A stretch of DNA of 64,000 nt, taken from Diabrotica undecimpunctata (Eukaryota > Arthropoda > Insecta > Coleoptera > Chrysomelidae). Of this stretch, positions 12,291 to 23,642 are shown one piece after another. The DNA lies in contig NC_092803.1 of assembly GCF_040954645.1 (NCBI RefSeq), positions 84,182,417 to 84,246,416 on the forward strand. The letters run 5' to 3'. Within the stretch, counting starts at the first letter, position 1. Each line of letters begins with the position of its first letter. Position numbers and translations under genes: made by a program. A model generated the notes under the pieces. It did not search any database. It had not been told where the DNA came from and saw nothing but the letters and a program-made list of their open reading frames with translations.

Positions 12291-13245
12291 TAGTGTTTCG
12301 CACTACATACATTGCTTATTTTAGTTCATGAAAACAATGTTACAATCAATTTTTATCACTAATTGTATCTCTATCACTTTGTAATTTAAAATTATTTCAT
12401 TAATAAACAGCTCATTCATTTAAACTTCTCATTCATGTAAACAGAAATACAAAACTGGTGTTTATATTATAAAATACATAAATAAATAAAATAAAGGATA
12501 CTATTTATTAAAGTGTTGTTAATTATTATTCCTTTTATCCCAACACATAGATTAATTTGTCCCTAAATATGTGTTGCCTCTTGTTGTGGCATATCGATGT
12601 GTTTATTTGTTTCAAAACCATTATCAAAAAACCATACCCATAAATTTACTATATTTTCAAACGTCATTTTAAAGATTAAAAGATTGAAAATTTAATTTTC
12701 TCAAAACATACATAAAACCATTGTTTAAAAAGATTTTCTTTTTTAAACAATGCTAAAACTTAAATCTTGACTAAAAAATAAACCTCCGCATGAGTGTTCT
12801 AAGACGATAGCAATCGAGTGTATTTCAATTAAATATTTAATCCTTTTCTAGCAAATCATATAACCAAAATAAATATCTGATAAACTAATAAAAATTAAAA
12901 AAAAGTCAGCATTTACCTACTTTATTTAAATAGATTACTAACCGATTTAGATTTAGCAAGTCTCAAAGTATAAAAACAATTTGAAATATTCTCTCGAAAT
13001 AGTCAAGTTATCTTTCACTAGACGCATACAACGATAATAACAATAAGCATTTTATTAAAGTCTTATATTTTCTTCACAATCTGGCATCCGTGTACAGGTT
13101 TGCCTTAGTCATGAGACAGGTAAAAATATACTCGAATAGAATCCTGCCGAGAATTAAGTTTCTGTTAATAGTTTTTTAAATTTATGACTAGAGGCCGCCA
13201 TATGACGGCAGAGTAAAAGTCAAACGTTTGTTCCATAAGGATTGT
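12290..13245. other. No gene recognised (right end of THAP element)
   Basis: AT-rich sequence up to the right TIR. A short inverted repeat CATTGTTTAAAAAGA/TTTTTTAAACAATG near 12718-12752 echoes the outer half of the TIR. No catalytic transposase motif was found. Confidence 0.4.
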
Positions 13246-13476
13246 CTAACTAGTCCTATTTAAACAATGGCTGTACCTAACTGGTTCCTACAACGTATTA
13301 TGATTATGTATGTAAACAATAAGTAATTTTAATATAGGTTTTAAGAGTTAATAATTTGTTAATTTGCTGTGTTTATGTATTGTTTGTTGTTTTTTATTTA
13401 AATAAATATATTTCTATCAAATTAATATTGTTTTATAATAATTATGCCTTTTAATTAGTCTTCTTTTTCGGTTGTT

Positions 13477-13557
13477 ATGAATTCGGATAATTTCGGATAT
13501 TTGGTTCCTAACATTCGGATAGTTTCGGATATTTTGCTCCCAACATTCGGATAATTT
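13477..13557. repeat. Short tandem repeat of TTCGGATA motifs
   Basis: A unit of about 37 bp (TTCGGATAATTTCGGATATT then TGGTTCCTAACA) occurs about twice with variants, plus a third partial TTCGGATAATTTC. No gene is associated with it. Confidence 0.6.
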
Positions 13558-14244
13558 CTATTTTTGCATTGGCAACACTGATCGTTATAACATAACGATA
13601 GCGTCAAGCATTTGAAGTACCTAACAACTTAAATCATGCCTATAAATCTGCAAAACTCAATATTATATCAGTTGTACTTTTTCACATAAGTCAACTTATG
13701 TTCTTTATAACGTCTAAAGATTTATAGGAATTGAAAGGTTGAAAAAATACGCTACTTAAAATCAATGTGAAATAAACGTCTATGACTTATGTGCTTAAGT
13801 CAGTCGGTGGAGAAAAAATATATGGACATATGCATGTTAAAAAAGAAAAATCGATTTTTTTGACTTATGTGCTTTAGTTTGTATATTCTACTAATTTTTG
13901 TCTAAAAGCTTCTATTTCTTCTTTTGGTGCACTGAAGCTTCGACATAAATTCTTTTATTAAGATTCTGTGCCTTTTGCGAAATTAAACGCCAGAGCCATC
14001 CAACACTTGCTCTGAATGGTATGTCCATATGATCTGCTAATTTAATTGCAGCAGATTTCAATTTGACTGCCCGGACCGGGACCCCACTAGAACGTTGTTG
14101 GCCGTACCCTTTTAAGTACCCTCTAGTGAAGTTTCACGTTTCATTCCTTTTCTCTTCTACATCATACATTAATGCAAATTTATTTATCTTGCTTTTGTTT
14201 TTTTTATGTCCGAAACAGTTTGCTTTTTATGCTATATTGATCAC

Positions 14245-16386
14245 TAGACTTAGGCAAATATGCAAATTGCATATTTTGCATATAATGCATAAAAAATGTC
14301 AAATTTTGCATATTTTTATAAAAGTGAGCATAAAGTGCATATAATTTGAAAATTTGCTGTTAATTATATATTTTTATATTCAAACTTACAGATGGCATGA
14401 AAATGCCAATATTTAATTTTGTTTTATAATCACTTGGTATTCAAATTCTTGGTATAGTAACTAATAAAAGACAGTGGCTTATCGTTTTGTCACGTTTTGT
14501 CCTGGAATTAAGGGTTTGTGTTTGCCAGTTTATGTCTCTATAGGTAAAAATTTTTATTTTCACAGTCTGTTTCACTTGGTTTCACTTTTGGTGTAAAATT
14601 GGAGGCGTAAACAACGTGTATTTCTAATTGAATAATTATTGTGCTTTGAAAATGCCGAAAATAAGCAATGTTTCAACTTGGCAAAAACCTTACATATCTA
14701 TGGATATGGATAAAGTTTGTTGCTCATGTTGTGGCAAAAACAATAGCATAGTTTGCTTTAATTTTGCTAAATATAAAAACATATCATATATATTGGACTT
14801 AATTAATTAAGTGATTTTAATTTATGCTCACAGTATTTTTTCTTTAAATGTAAACAGAAAAAACCTCATTTCTTGACATTTTCAAGATTACTACACCGAT
14901 TTTTATTTGATTTAATTTAAATATTTTAATTGTTATGCAAAAACGGTTCATTTATAGTTTATTTCTACAATCTTATATTTTAAAAATGGGTACAACTATA
15001 GAATATTTATATTCTTTTTTAGATTTCATCTGAAAACAAAACTTCAAATAGATCAGTATGTCAAAACCGCGAAACATTTAGCTAAAAAAGTAAAAACCAC
15101 ATCCGGTGAAAACTATCAACCTTCTGTGTGAAAGTGCTTTCAGTCAAGTTCCAAAAAACAAATCGAACAAGAAACTTTTAACGAAGGCTTGTGTCGTGCA
15201 TTTGTATCTTCTAATATATCGCTTTCAAAATTATCTAATGGAAACTTTAGTTCTTTTTTAAAAAAATATTGCAAACAAAACATTCCCAGTGAACGAATTC
15301 TAAAGAGAAATAATGTCGATTTGTTATACTCCTCAGTTATCCACAACATAAAAGCCGAAATAGGTAATATTAATTAATGTAATTATTGTAATTACTTTTA
15401 CATATGTGTGGACGAGACCGCTGACTCGTCAGGAATATACATTGTGCACTTATTGATTGCTGTACTTAGCGATGAAACCTTTCCAAAATCGTATTTAATT
15501 TCCTGTAAGCAAGTGGAAAAAACCAACGCTCTAACAATACCACGGTTTTTACAAGAAGCATTAGCAAACTTTTTTCTTCCTACTGCTGTGCCTAATGATA
15601 AATTATTGCTTATTTTATCTGATGCCGCATCATGTATGGTGAAAGCAGGAAAAATTTAAAAATATTTTATCCAAACTTAATACATGTCACTTATTTAGCG
15701 CATGGAATAAAACAGAATTGCGGAGGAAGTAAGAAAAAACTTTATTGGATACTAAGCAAGCCTTCCAAGATAACATTCTCCAACAGCAACTGTCATTCAT
15801 AAAATCAAATTATAGTTTTCTCCAGAAAACTAGAACTCAATTAAAATCCTCGAAATTATCATTGTTAGAGAGTACAGTTTTAATGAAAGAATTTGAGTTA
15901 TTGTGTCAAAACGTTAAAGGTACTATTGGAAAGAAAATTTTTCAAAAATAGTGGACACCAGGTTCTTTCTGAAGTGGTTCAAGTACGAGCTGGGACATTT
16001 TCCGAACCAGTTAATTTAGAACCATCTATCATAGTAAATTTCAAAAATGCCCCAGTTACATCAGTTGATGTCGAAAGAACTTTTTCTATTTACAAATATA
16101 TTTATTCAGATAGAAGTTTTTATTAGAAAATTTTGAACATAATTTGATAATCTACTGTTACCACAATTCAAAATAATATTTATATCTTAAAATAATTATA
16201 TGTTATATATTTATAATGTTGTAAGTATTTTTGTAAATAAAAAATATTGTAAATATTTTTTATTACATGCATATTTTCTAGATAAATATGCATATTTTGC
16301 ATACAATACTGCATATTTTTGCATAAAATACTGCATATTTATGCGCATATTTCATACTTTTTTATTTGCATATTTGCCTAAGTCTA
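14245..16386 (+). mobile_element. hAT transposon, internally deleted copy with 8-bp TSD
   Basis: Ends TAGACTTAGGCAAATATGCA (14245) and its inverse (…GCATATTTGCCTAAGTCTA, 16386) are flanked by TTGATCAC on both sides (14237-14244 and 16387-16394), a perfect 8-bp duplication typical of hAT. Subterminal regions are rich in TGCATAT repeats. The copy is about 750 bp shorter than its relative at 39943-42836, and its transposase is broken. Confidence 0.95.
14652..16175 (+). pseudogene. hAT transposase (BED finger, CGGBP1-like), broken
   Basis: The first exon begins MPKISNVSTWQKPYISMDMD and includes the first half of a BED-type finger (CCSCCGK). A second part from about 15020 continues the transposase with HLAKK, FNEGLCRAFVSSNISLSKL, VDETADSSGIYIVHLLIA (first catalytic Asp region) and LLILSDAASCMVKAGK. 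There are several stops, and the middle is deleted relative to the copy at 40176-41552 (about 16 codons of the CxxH region onward missing up to LDTKQAFQ near 15743). The C-terminal dimerisation block NAPVTSVDVERTFSIYKYIY is present at 16047-16110. Closest relative in the window: the minus-strand copy at 40176-42263. Confidence 0.85.
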
Positions 16387-17109
16387 TTGATCACATATCT
16401 TAGACAGAGACGTTCCAGTCTCCAAGTTTTTTATAATCTCTAGTTTTTGATTGGGTGGGGTAGCATTGAGAAAATTTTAAATGATTTACTGGCGTACACC
16501 TAAATGTGTTGTTCATTAATTTATTCACAATGAATAAATAAGTCAAACCGCTGTAAAGTTGTGTGAATCCCCGGCCAGCGTGGTAAACACACCCATTTAT
16601 CCCCTAAATATGTGATGTTCTTACTTTCTGTCTCTTGCTTAAAATAAATGTGTAAACTTATATCTTATGTGTGTATATACATTATATTATGTTTATGATA
16701 ATATATTATGTTTCTCTTACAAATGCTTTATTTATTTATTTATTTTTCAACAGAAAAATATATTCATTATTAGAAATCTGGCCTCTTATGCTAAATTTTA
16801 TTGAAATTCTTTTTAAAATACAGTGGTATCGAACGGGTTAAGCATAGTATAATATTAACAGTACGTTTTTTTTCATTTGACCGGATTTTTTTGTCCGTTA
16901 TATCCGAAGTTCTTAAATAGAGATCCGTTATATCGAGGTTTTACTGTATTTAGATGTTTACAGATTTTCCTTTGCAGTGTTATTTGAAGGTCAGTTTTTT
17001 GCCAAACAATTAGATACATACATAAACAAACTCAAGTTTATTATTTTAAACTGTTTTAAATAAACATCCTTTACTCAGAAATAAAACTATGCTATAATTC
17101 TGTAATAAG

Positions 17110-17470
17110 AAGGCATAACTTGATATGTTGACATTTTAGCAAAATTGAGTTATCAACATCACTGTGTTCGTCTGAGCAAGATCTACAAAATGGTATAACT
17201 TGGTAATTCGAATTCCTAATAATAACGGAGAGATATAAGGCATGCCCACACCTGATATGTCATAAGTTGACATTGCAGAAGAGGTAATAACTTGATAAGT
17301 TAACATAACAATGTACGCCTCTGACTATAAGGTTACAAAGAAAAAGTTGTAAGATGTCAACCCTTGATATGTTGATTTATGTAATTCTTCCACTTTAAAA
17401 ATCGGCTAATTTTTATAGTTCTCAAAGAAAGCATAACATGATATGTTGACATATCAAGTTGTACCATTCC
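17110..17470. repeat. Cluster of AACTTGATATGTTGACAT-like subterminal repeats
   Basis: At least five diverged copies of an about 18-bp word occur near 17116, 17250, 17289, 17365 and 17428, in both orientations; the last forms a small palindrome (TGATATGTTGACATATCA). The same word lies in the right inverted repeat near 21082. They could be transposase-binding sites; that is inference. Confidence 0.6.
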
Positions 17471-18062
17471 TAAGAAAATCATCTATGATAGTGATGCTGA
17501 ATCTGTTATGTAAACACATCACGTATTGCCGTCTTATTAAAGATGACTAAATTACTGAAATGCGACTAAGCAAGTTGTGTTATAATTATTATTATTATTT
17601 TATCAAGTTTGATTATTTTTCAATATTTACTTTTTTTGATGTGTTGCCGTTTCGGTACGATTGTACTGAAACGAATGTATCATTTTGACCATTTTAGTAT
17701 TTTTAAATAAACGTGTTCCACCATCTATTAACAATTACCTAAGAAAGACCTAAAGTACAGTAAATTATTAAATTAATATAGTGCATGTACGGCCATCTAT
17801 TAGTAAACAGTTGTGTTTTAACCTTAGATTAAAGAAACCCTTTTAACAACTATGAATTCATTATTTGAATTAAAGTAGCTTGGCATGACACTGGAGGGAA
17901 ATAGTTCTTATAGGGGAATTACCAGTTATTCAATAATTTCAACGGGGGAATCACTGAATAAGTAGTGTGGGTATAGGGTATGGCGTTTGGTGATAGTGTA
18001 ATAGGCACTATTGTAAAGTAGTTTTGTTTTTATAAAAAAAAGTGTGTTTTAATTACCGACAA

Positions 18063-20573
18063 TGCCTTCTTCGTGTACTAACTGTAAAACAATATGTGTA
18101 AATCGAAGTGAATGGATGGTTATTCAGGAAGATGTTTAGAAAAGTTTGTACAGTGTGATCCAATTTATTCGAGTGAAAGTGAGGTTAGTCTTACTTGTAG
18201 TAATTGTACGTTTGATGAACAAGTTCCAGCTATTGGCCTAATACTTTGATGTGCGAACCTTCAACTAGTGGCCTTAAATCAACATATGAACCCCAGGTAA
18301 ATATTAATGTTGTGGGCCTAATGTAGTTAAAACTAATAGTTGGTTCACTTCAAAATATTTTTTTATTGTTATAGGAGTATTTCGATGAAGACTCTTATGA
18401 CTCAGATGCAGACCCACTATGGATTCCTGCCCTTGAAAACCACTTCAAGAAACGAAGGCTATTAAGTTTGTGGTAAAGTAGTTATTCAAATATCTTAAAG
18501 GTTGAATGAACTAAGGATTGGGACTGATGACCTACACAAACTGTAGAAACATTTTAAGATCTACTGAATACTTTTTTTTTAGATAAAGATGGGTTTGATA
18601 ATAAACTTAATATACCTAGCAGTCCACTAATGGTTTCCGATAGCAACCAACAAGCGAATACAACCAAAATAATTACTTCTACTAGTTCTCCGTTTAAACC
18701 AAAAAGAAAAAAAGGAGTTAAAGCGCGTGAACAAGAAAAAAATAAGAAAGATCATGGTATGGCCTACAAAAATAGAAAAGGTGAAGTGAAAGATCCCATC
18801 AAGTTTAAGCCTATTACGAGATGTTGTCAGAGGAAAAAGTGTTTGGAGATAGTAACACCAGAAATACAAAATCAAATATTTAAAAGCGTTTATTCTTTAC
18901 CAATAAAAGTAAGAGATCAAACGTTGTGTGAAAGAATGGAAATTTCGGATACAAAGTATAGTGCAAAAGGAAGAGGTAAGAGTGCTCTTACGACCGTCTT
19001 GTGACTGTTGAGTATAATATTATTGTTGAAAATATAAAACACAATGTTTGTAAATTAATGTTTATGAGTGCATATGGGGTAACCAGAGGAAAAATGGACA
19101 TATTGATAGAAAAGAAAAGGGCCTCTTCCTATGGTGTGGTTGATGCTGACATGAGGGGTAAGCAAACACCTCCTAATAAAACAAGTGATGAAGAGATGAA
19201 TTGTATTTACTAGTTTATAGACAAATACCCTAGACACGAAAGCCATTATGCTAGGCGAGATAACTCATCAGAAAAAATATTTTTGCCTAGTCACTTAAGT
19301 ATCAAAATAATGTACAAAGAGTACTTACAATGGCGAGTAGAAAATGAGTACGAAAAGACGGTTGGCTATGACACATTTAGAAACATTTTTAAAACAAAGG
19401 GCTATAAGTTCAAAGAGCCATTCATTGACACGTTCAAAACTTGCGATGAATTTAATGTATTTAAAAGACATGCTACTAGTAAAGCTGACCGTGAAGTAAT
19501 CGATGAAAACCATAATGTTCACGTTCTAGAGGCACAGGAGGGTTATGACCGTAAACGCGAAGACAAAAAGAATGCAAAAACACTGATTACCAAAGAGTTT
19601 TGGTTTTTGACTTGCAACAAATTTTACTTGTGCCATATCTTACAACCAATATCGGTTATTACAAAAGGCTATTAACTATGTACAACTTAACCATCTTAAC
19701 AACTTAACCATGATTGTTCACAAGAGAAAGAATCGTCAGACTTTTGTATGTGGAGTGAGCTTCAAGGAGGGAGAAGATCAGATCAGTTGCCTCTTGTATT
19801 TTAAAAAAGTTGCTTCAGTTACCAACAAGTGTAGAACAAGTAATTACGTACTCAGATACGTGTGGCGGCCAGAATAGAAACATGAACATGGCAGTTATGT
19901 TAATGTATGCTCTAGCCAAAAATGACCATCTTAAGGTTATTGATCAAAAGTTTATCCTACCAGGGCATACTCGCCTTGAATGCGACAGTGATCATACCCG
20001 CATTGAATGAGCAAAAAAAGACTTGGTTCTTCAGGATCTTCGAATGCTGATGTAGATAAATTTAGGATTATGATTTCTCGTGATTGGTGTCAGTTTGTAA
20101 GAGCTGTCCCTGGCAAAAAAAGGTTTAATCTGATTGAGATGGACTTGACCGATTTCAAAAGCTTTTCATCTCTTTTAGTTAAGAATAACGTTTTGGTACA
20201 TCGTAATCAAGATACTGAAAAAAAGCCAGTCGAGTGGCTTAAGATAAAATGGTTGAGATACACTAAAGAATTTGGAGTCATTCGTTTCAAATATGATCTG
20301 AATCCATTTTCTCCATTTCGAACCCTTAATCTGATTCGCAACAGAAAAGGCCGAAAGATCTGTGCAAAAAACATTGAAGTTTCGAACTCCTATGCCAGTA
20401 CCATTGGAGTAAATCCTTTAAAAAAGAAGGACCTCTTATCTTTGTTAACGTTAATAGATAAGGAGTTCCATAATTTTTACAAAAAGCTGCCGACAACGCT
20501 AACAGCTCCAGAATTCGATGAGCTAAACAATACGCAAGACGACTCCGAGACTGAAGAACAATCAAACTCCTAG
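18063..20573 (+). pseudogene. DUF7869-type protein, possible DDE transposase (broken)
   Basis: The probable start is MPSSCTNCKTICVNRSEWM at 18063. An intron at 18297-18375 (CCCCAG|GTAAAT ... TTATAG|GAGTAT) joins ...STYEPQ to EYFDEDSYDSDADPLWIP. A further acceptor near 18583 precedes DKDGFDNKLNIPSSP. Then come a basic region and CCQRKKCLEIVTPEIQNQIF (18820), LPSHLSIKIMYKEYLQW (19287), TYSDTCGGQNRNMNMAVML (19846), FILPGHTRLECDSDH (19960), and a C-terminal block ending LLSLLTLIDKEFHNFYKKLP (20435). The Asp/Glu pattern in YSDTCGGQN and GHTRLECD..H suggests a DDE-type nuclease fold; similar insect proteins are annotated DUF7869 and may be transposon proteins (Sola-like is a guess). Stops near 18138, 18250, 19211, 19673 and 20008 mark decay. 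AATAAA follows at about 20602. Confidence 0.6.
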
Positions 20574-21116
20574 TTCAGTCTTTGTACAACTTTTTTTGTT
20601 TAATAAAGTTATATTAATTTCATGAGATGTTGAGTTCTTTCCCTAGTAGGTAAACAGCTATCAAAACTTAAATTGTAAGTATTTGTACAAAAAATACCAA
20701 CTTTCTGTTTTTTAGTCGTATTATTGATTTTCCGATTACAAAAACATGGTCAAGTAGAAGATGGCAAAACTTGTTATGTTCAACAACCTTTAATAACTTT
20801 GATATTTTTCAACAAAAATTCACTTACATACATACATTCATTACAACCTAAAATTTTCAAAATATCTTCATTCAAACTTACATTTAACAAAAAAATACAA
20901 ACGATGTGCCTACGATATGAATATCATTATCTTAAAATCATTACCAGTCTAATAAATTATGCATAGTTTAGTTAGGGCACATTAAAAACTTTTAAACTCA
21001 ATTTCCCAACAATCACTTTTTTTGGGTTGGACGTTTTCTGCGTCCATTTTATCTTAAAATAGCTCTCCTGTAAGCGAAACTCGATATATCAAGTTATGGC
21101 TTCTTTCCACAGAATT

Positions 21117-21450
21117 GTAATATTACATACTTTGAATACAGTAAGTAAAACTTGGGTCATTTAAAATTTGCAGTTTTTAACTATATATAATTAATAGGCA
21201 CTTTTTAATATAAACATATAGGTATCAATAAACAAATAATACAGTTTAGTTCCCGTGAAACGAGTGTTTTAGATACTTTATGGATATTATTTTGAAGTGT
21301 TCACTAAATCGAGAATTTACTAGAGTCCAACAATTTATTGAATAGGGTGATTTATTGGTAAGAACTAATTTTAAAACTGTCAACTGTCAAAATTCCACAA
21401 TTCTTGTGGAAGCAAAGTCTTGCTTTACTATTATGTAAAGAATTAAATTA
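21117..21450. other. No gene recognised
   Basis: AT-rich sequence between the DUF7869 element and the dispersed repeat. It contains a short inverted repeat (CCACAATTCTTGTGG near 21398) but no coding signal. Confidence 0.4.
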
Positions 21451-21900
21451 TATTATGTTATATTAAATTTTATATTTGTTTATTACTGAATTGTTAAATA
21501 TTTTTATAATAACATTAAACATTTAAGTTCCTTAAAAGTTTAAAAAATCTTAATTTTTTTCTTTAGAAATTTTGTTGATTTTAGTAATTTTCAAATTTTG
21601 TTAAATACAATACCTATAGAATTTATTCATCATATAAGTACATGTTCATTATTATCTTGTATTTATGCTAAATTATTTCATTTTGATTTTCATTATATTC
21701 TAAAAAGAATCATGAATAAATATTTATCTATAAACGGCTATAAAATTTCTAAAAGTAGCTTTGGTTTATTTTAATTAATTTTATCTTATTTTATTTTAAA
21801 TTATTTTTTTATATATAATTTAGTTAATTTAATTTTATTTAATGTTTTATTTAATTTTTATTTTTTTTATTTACTTTTAATTTTTTAAGGTTTTATAATT
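21451..21900. repeat. Dispersed AT-rich repeat, inverted copy of 1-450
   Basis: Reverse complement of this block matches the window start: TTTATTACTGAATTGTTAAA, GATTTTAGTAATTTTCAAA and TACCTATAGAATTTATTCAT correspond to 240-420. The copies are diverged. Adjacent satellite sequence begins after about 21900. Confidence 0.7.
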
Positions 21901-23160
21901 TTTACTACTAATTCTGCCCGTCGCATGCGACGGAAGGTTCAATCAATGGCAATTTGCAGTTACTCGTTAAATTTTTAAAACAATAAACTTCTTTCATATA
22001 AACCAAGTAAATATAAAGTATGATCTGATACCTCTTCTGATCATTTTTTACTATATCCTGTATATATTTTTTTTTGATTGCACGCTATATAAATCATATC
22101 TGCTACATGTCTCATGTCGTTTTATTTGATGAGTCATATGCTAGGATTCGGCTAGTTGTTTATTTTGTACTCATCCAGAGGCATTCTTCAGGTCAATAAA
22201 GCAAATTTTACCGTATTGTATGTCTATTATCATCCATAGTGTCATGTGATATCTCGTATATCGCTATACGTTCATAAATAACAAAATGCTGTGTAACGTC
22301 CTTTTGGTAGTCGCTTTGTTTATTTTTTCTATCTGAATATATTCGTTATATCCTCACCTTCATTTGCTATGTCGCATGTTAGGATTCGGTCAGTTGTTTA
22401 TTTTGTAATCAGCCAGAGGCTTTCTTTAAGTCAATAAATCAAAATTTGTCTTACAGTAAATATATTGTTATTCGTATGATATCTCCTATGTCGCTATACG
22501 TTCAATAAAATTGAAGATACTGTGCACTGCCCTTTTGGTAGCTGTCTCATTTGTTTTTTTCTTACCTTTCGCTACCTCTTCTCTTTTCCAATGATGTATC
22601 ATACGTCACGATCCGCCGATCTATTCTACACTCACCACAAAACACTAAAAAACTATTTACATCATCAATACGACTTTTTATCGCAAAATAGTGTCAGCTA
22701 TTCTTTCCGTACAGTTGTTTGTAAACAAACATGTTAGGTTGGGTTAATAATATAAATAACAATAAAGTGCATGTGGACATATACCTAAATGGGATGAAAA
22801 AGACCAAAGAAAGTCTATTTATTGACAAAAAAAACTAAAATACATAACAAAGTGCCTAAATTACCATATCAATTTGATACAAAGAAGCAATCATTCATTA
22901 CGAAATATGTAGAAGTGATAAACACGCTTTAAATCAATTATAGGCAATATATATTAGTTTATAAATTTTCTAAAGCCTTTATTACTTTATAAACAATGTG
23001 ATTTCTTTATTAAATAAATATATTTAATAAATATTTCTTTAGAAATTTAGAAACCAGTGACATATGAGGTATAATATATATTATTCGTCATTAATCATAA
23101 TTTTTAGCAATAAATCAATTGGATTGTTTCAAAACGAAATATGATTGAAATGTCAAATTT
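21900..23160 (+). repeat. Satellite array, about 238-bp unit, first locus
   Basis: Two units begin near 22131 and 22369, each with ATGCTAGGATTCGG-like sequence, AGTTGTTTATTTTGTA, CCAGAGGC, TCAATAAA and a TTTTGGTAGTCGCTTTGT block. The same family recurs at 59430-60850. Similarity between the two loci continues through TATTCTACACTCACCACAAA (22622) and AAATATGATTGAAAT (23138), so the shared unit is about 1.3 kb including flanks. Confidence 0.75.
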
Positions 23161-23640
23161 ATACAAATATTTTAGAATCAGAATTACCTAAGTCGATCCG
23201 GTATTTCTCGAGTTATAAAAAAGTTTTAAAAAAATTAAATGACGTCTTATGAAATCGATCTACGTACAAAACCAGCATGTACTTTCTTGCATTGCCATTG
23301 AAAACTGGATGATGATATTAAAAATGAAACACTAATTGACACAAATTGGTACAAAATTTCTTAAATCCATAAAAAATTTACAGATTCGCATTTTTATTTG
23401 ACGAAATTGTAATCCAATTTTGAATAAAACAAGATAATTTTTGCAACATTGCCATTCGTCCGTTAGCTTGAATGGTAAAATTCATACGAGACAGGCCGAA
23501 CGATATGCTATGTATTTATTTTTGGATGTAACTGCGTAAGTGTGAAGATAATAATTAAATATGCCGACTGTTTATACGGGTACAAATAATAAAATGGTAC
23601 TTTGGGGGCAATTCAGTACAAGAAACTATCAATTTATTTA
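23160..23640. other. No gene recognised
   Basis: AT-rich spacer between satellite and mariner relic. It may contain the 5' part of that element, but no inverted repeat was identified. Confidence 0.35.
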
Positions 23641-23642
23641 TT

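Larger units (their letters stand above)
3540..13269 (+). mobile_element. 9.7-kb TIR element carrying a THAP-domain gene (P-element-like)
   Basis: Perfect 24-bp terminal inverted repeats lie at 3540-3563 (CATTGTTTAAATAGGACTAG...) and 13246-13269. Each end is flanked by the same 7 bases GCTGTAC (3533-3539 and 13270-13276), so this looks like one insertion with a target duplication. Inside are an upstream noncoding exon, a THAP-domain exon at 4180 and its second half at 12104. P elements carry N-terminal THAP domains, start with CA and make 8-bp duplications; the 7-bp match is close but not identical. Only about 1 kb lies beyond the second THAP exon, so the catalytic region is missing. The 7.8-kb intron is filled by LINE and Penelope insertions and AT-rich duplications. 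The P-element assignment is inference. Confidence 0.7.
13864..16948 (-). mobile_element. Tigger/pogo-like relic interrupted by a hAT element
   Basis: The sequence ending at 16948 is, in reverse complement, ACAGTAAAACCTCGATATAA followed by CGGATCT, the typical end of Tigger-type elements, next to a TA. On the same strand, 13864-14080 encodes a CENP-B-type helix-turn-helix: LKSAAIKLADHMDIPFRAS, VGWLWR, then after a shift PKEEIEAFRQKLVEYTN. The hAT copy at 14245-16386 lies between them. No DDE catalytic domain or opposite terminus was recognised, so the relic is truncated on its 3' side. Confidence 0.6.
17096..21116 (+). mobile_element. Candidate TIR element carrying a DUF7869-type gene
   Basis: 17096-17132 (AATTCTGTAATAAGAAGGCA, TAACTTGATATGTT) and the reverse complement of 21082-21116 (AATTCTGTGGAAAGAAGCCA, TAACTTGATATATC) are imperfect inverted repeats. 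They enclose the multi-exon coding region at 18063-20573. The left 400 bp contain a cluster of AACTTGATATGTTGACAT-like words (17116, about 17250, 17289, 17365, 17428). No target duplication was identified, so exact ends are uncertain. Confidence 0.55.

Noticed and set aside
18521..18552. CTGATGA...GAAAC string, hammerhead-like
   Set aside because: The intervening stem overlaps the GAAA box and no helix I or III pairing is visible; it lies in an intron-like part of the DUF7869 gene and appears fortuitous.
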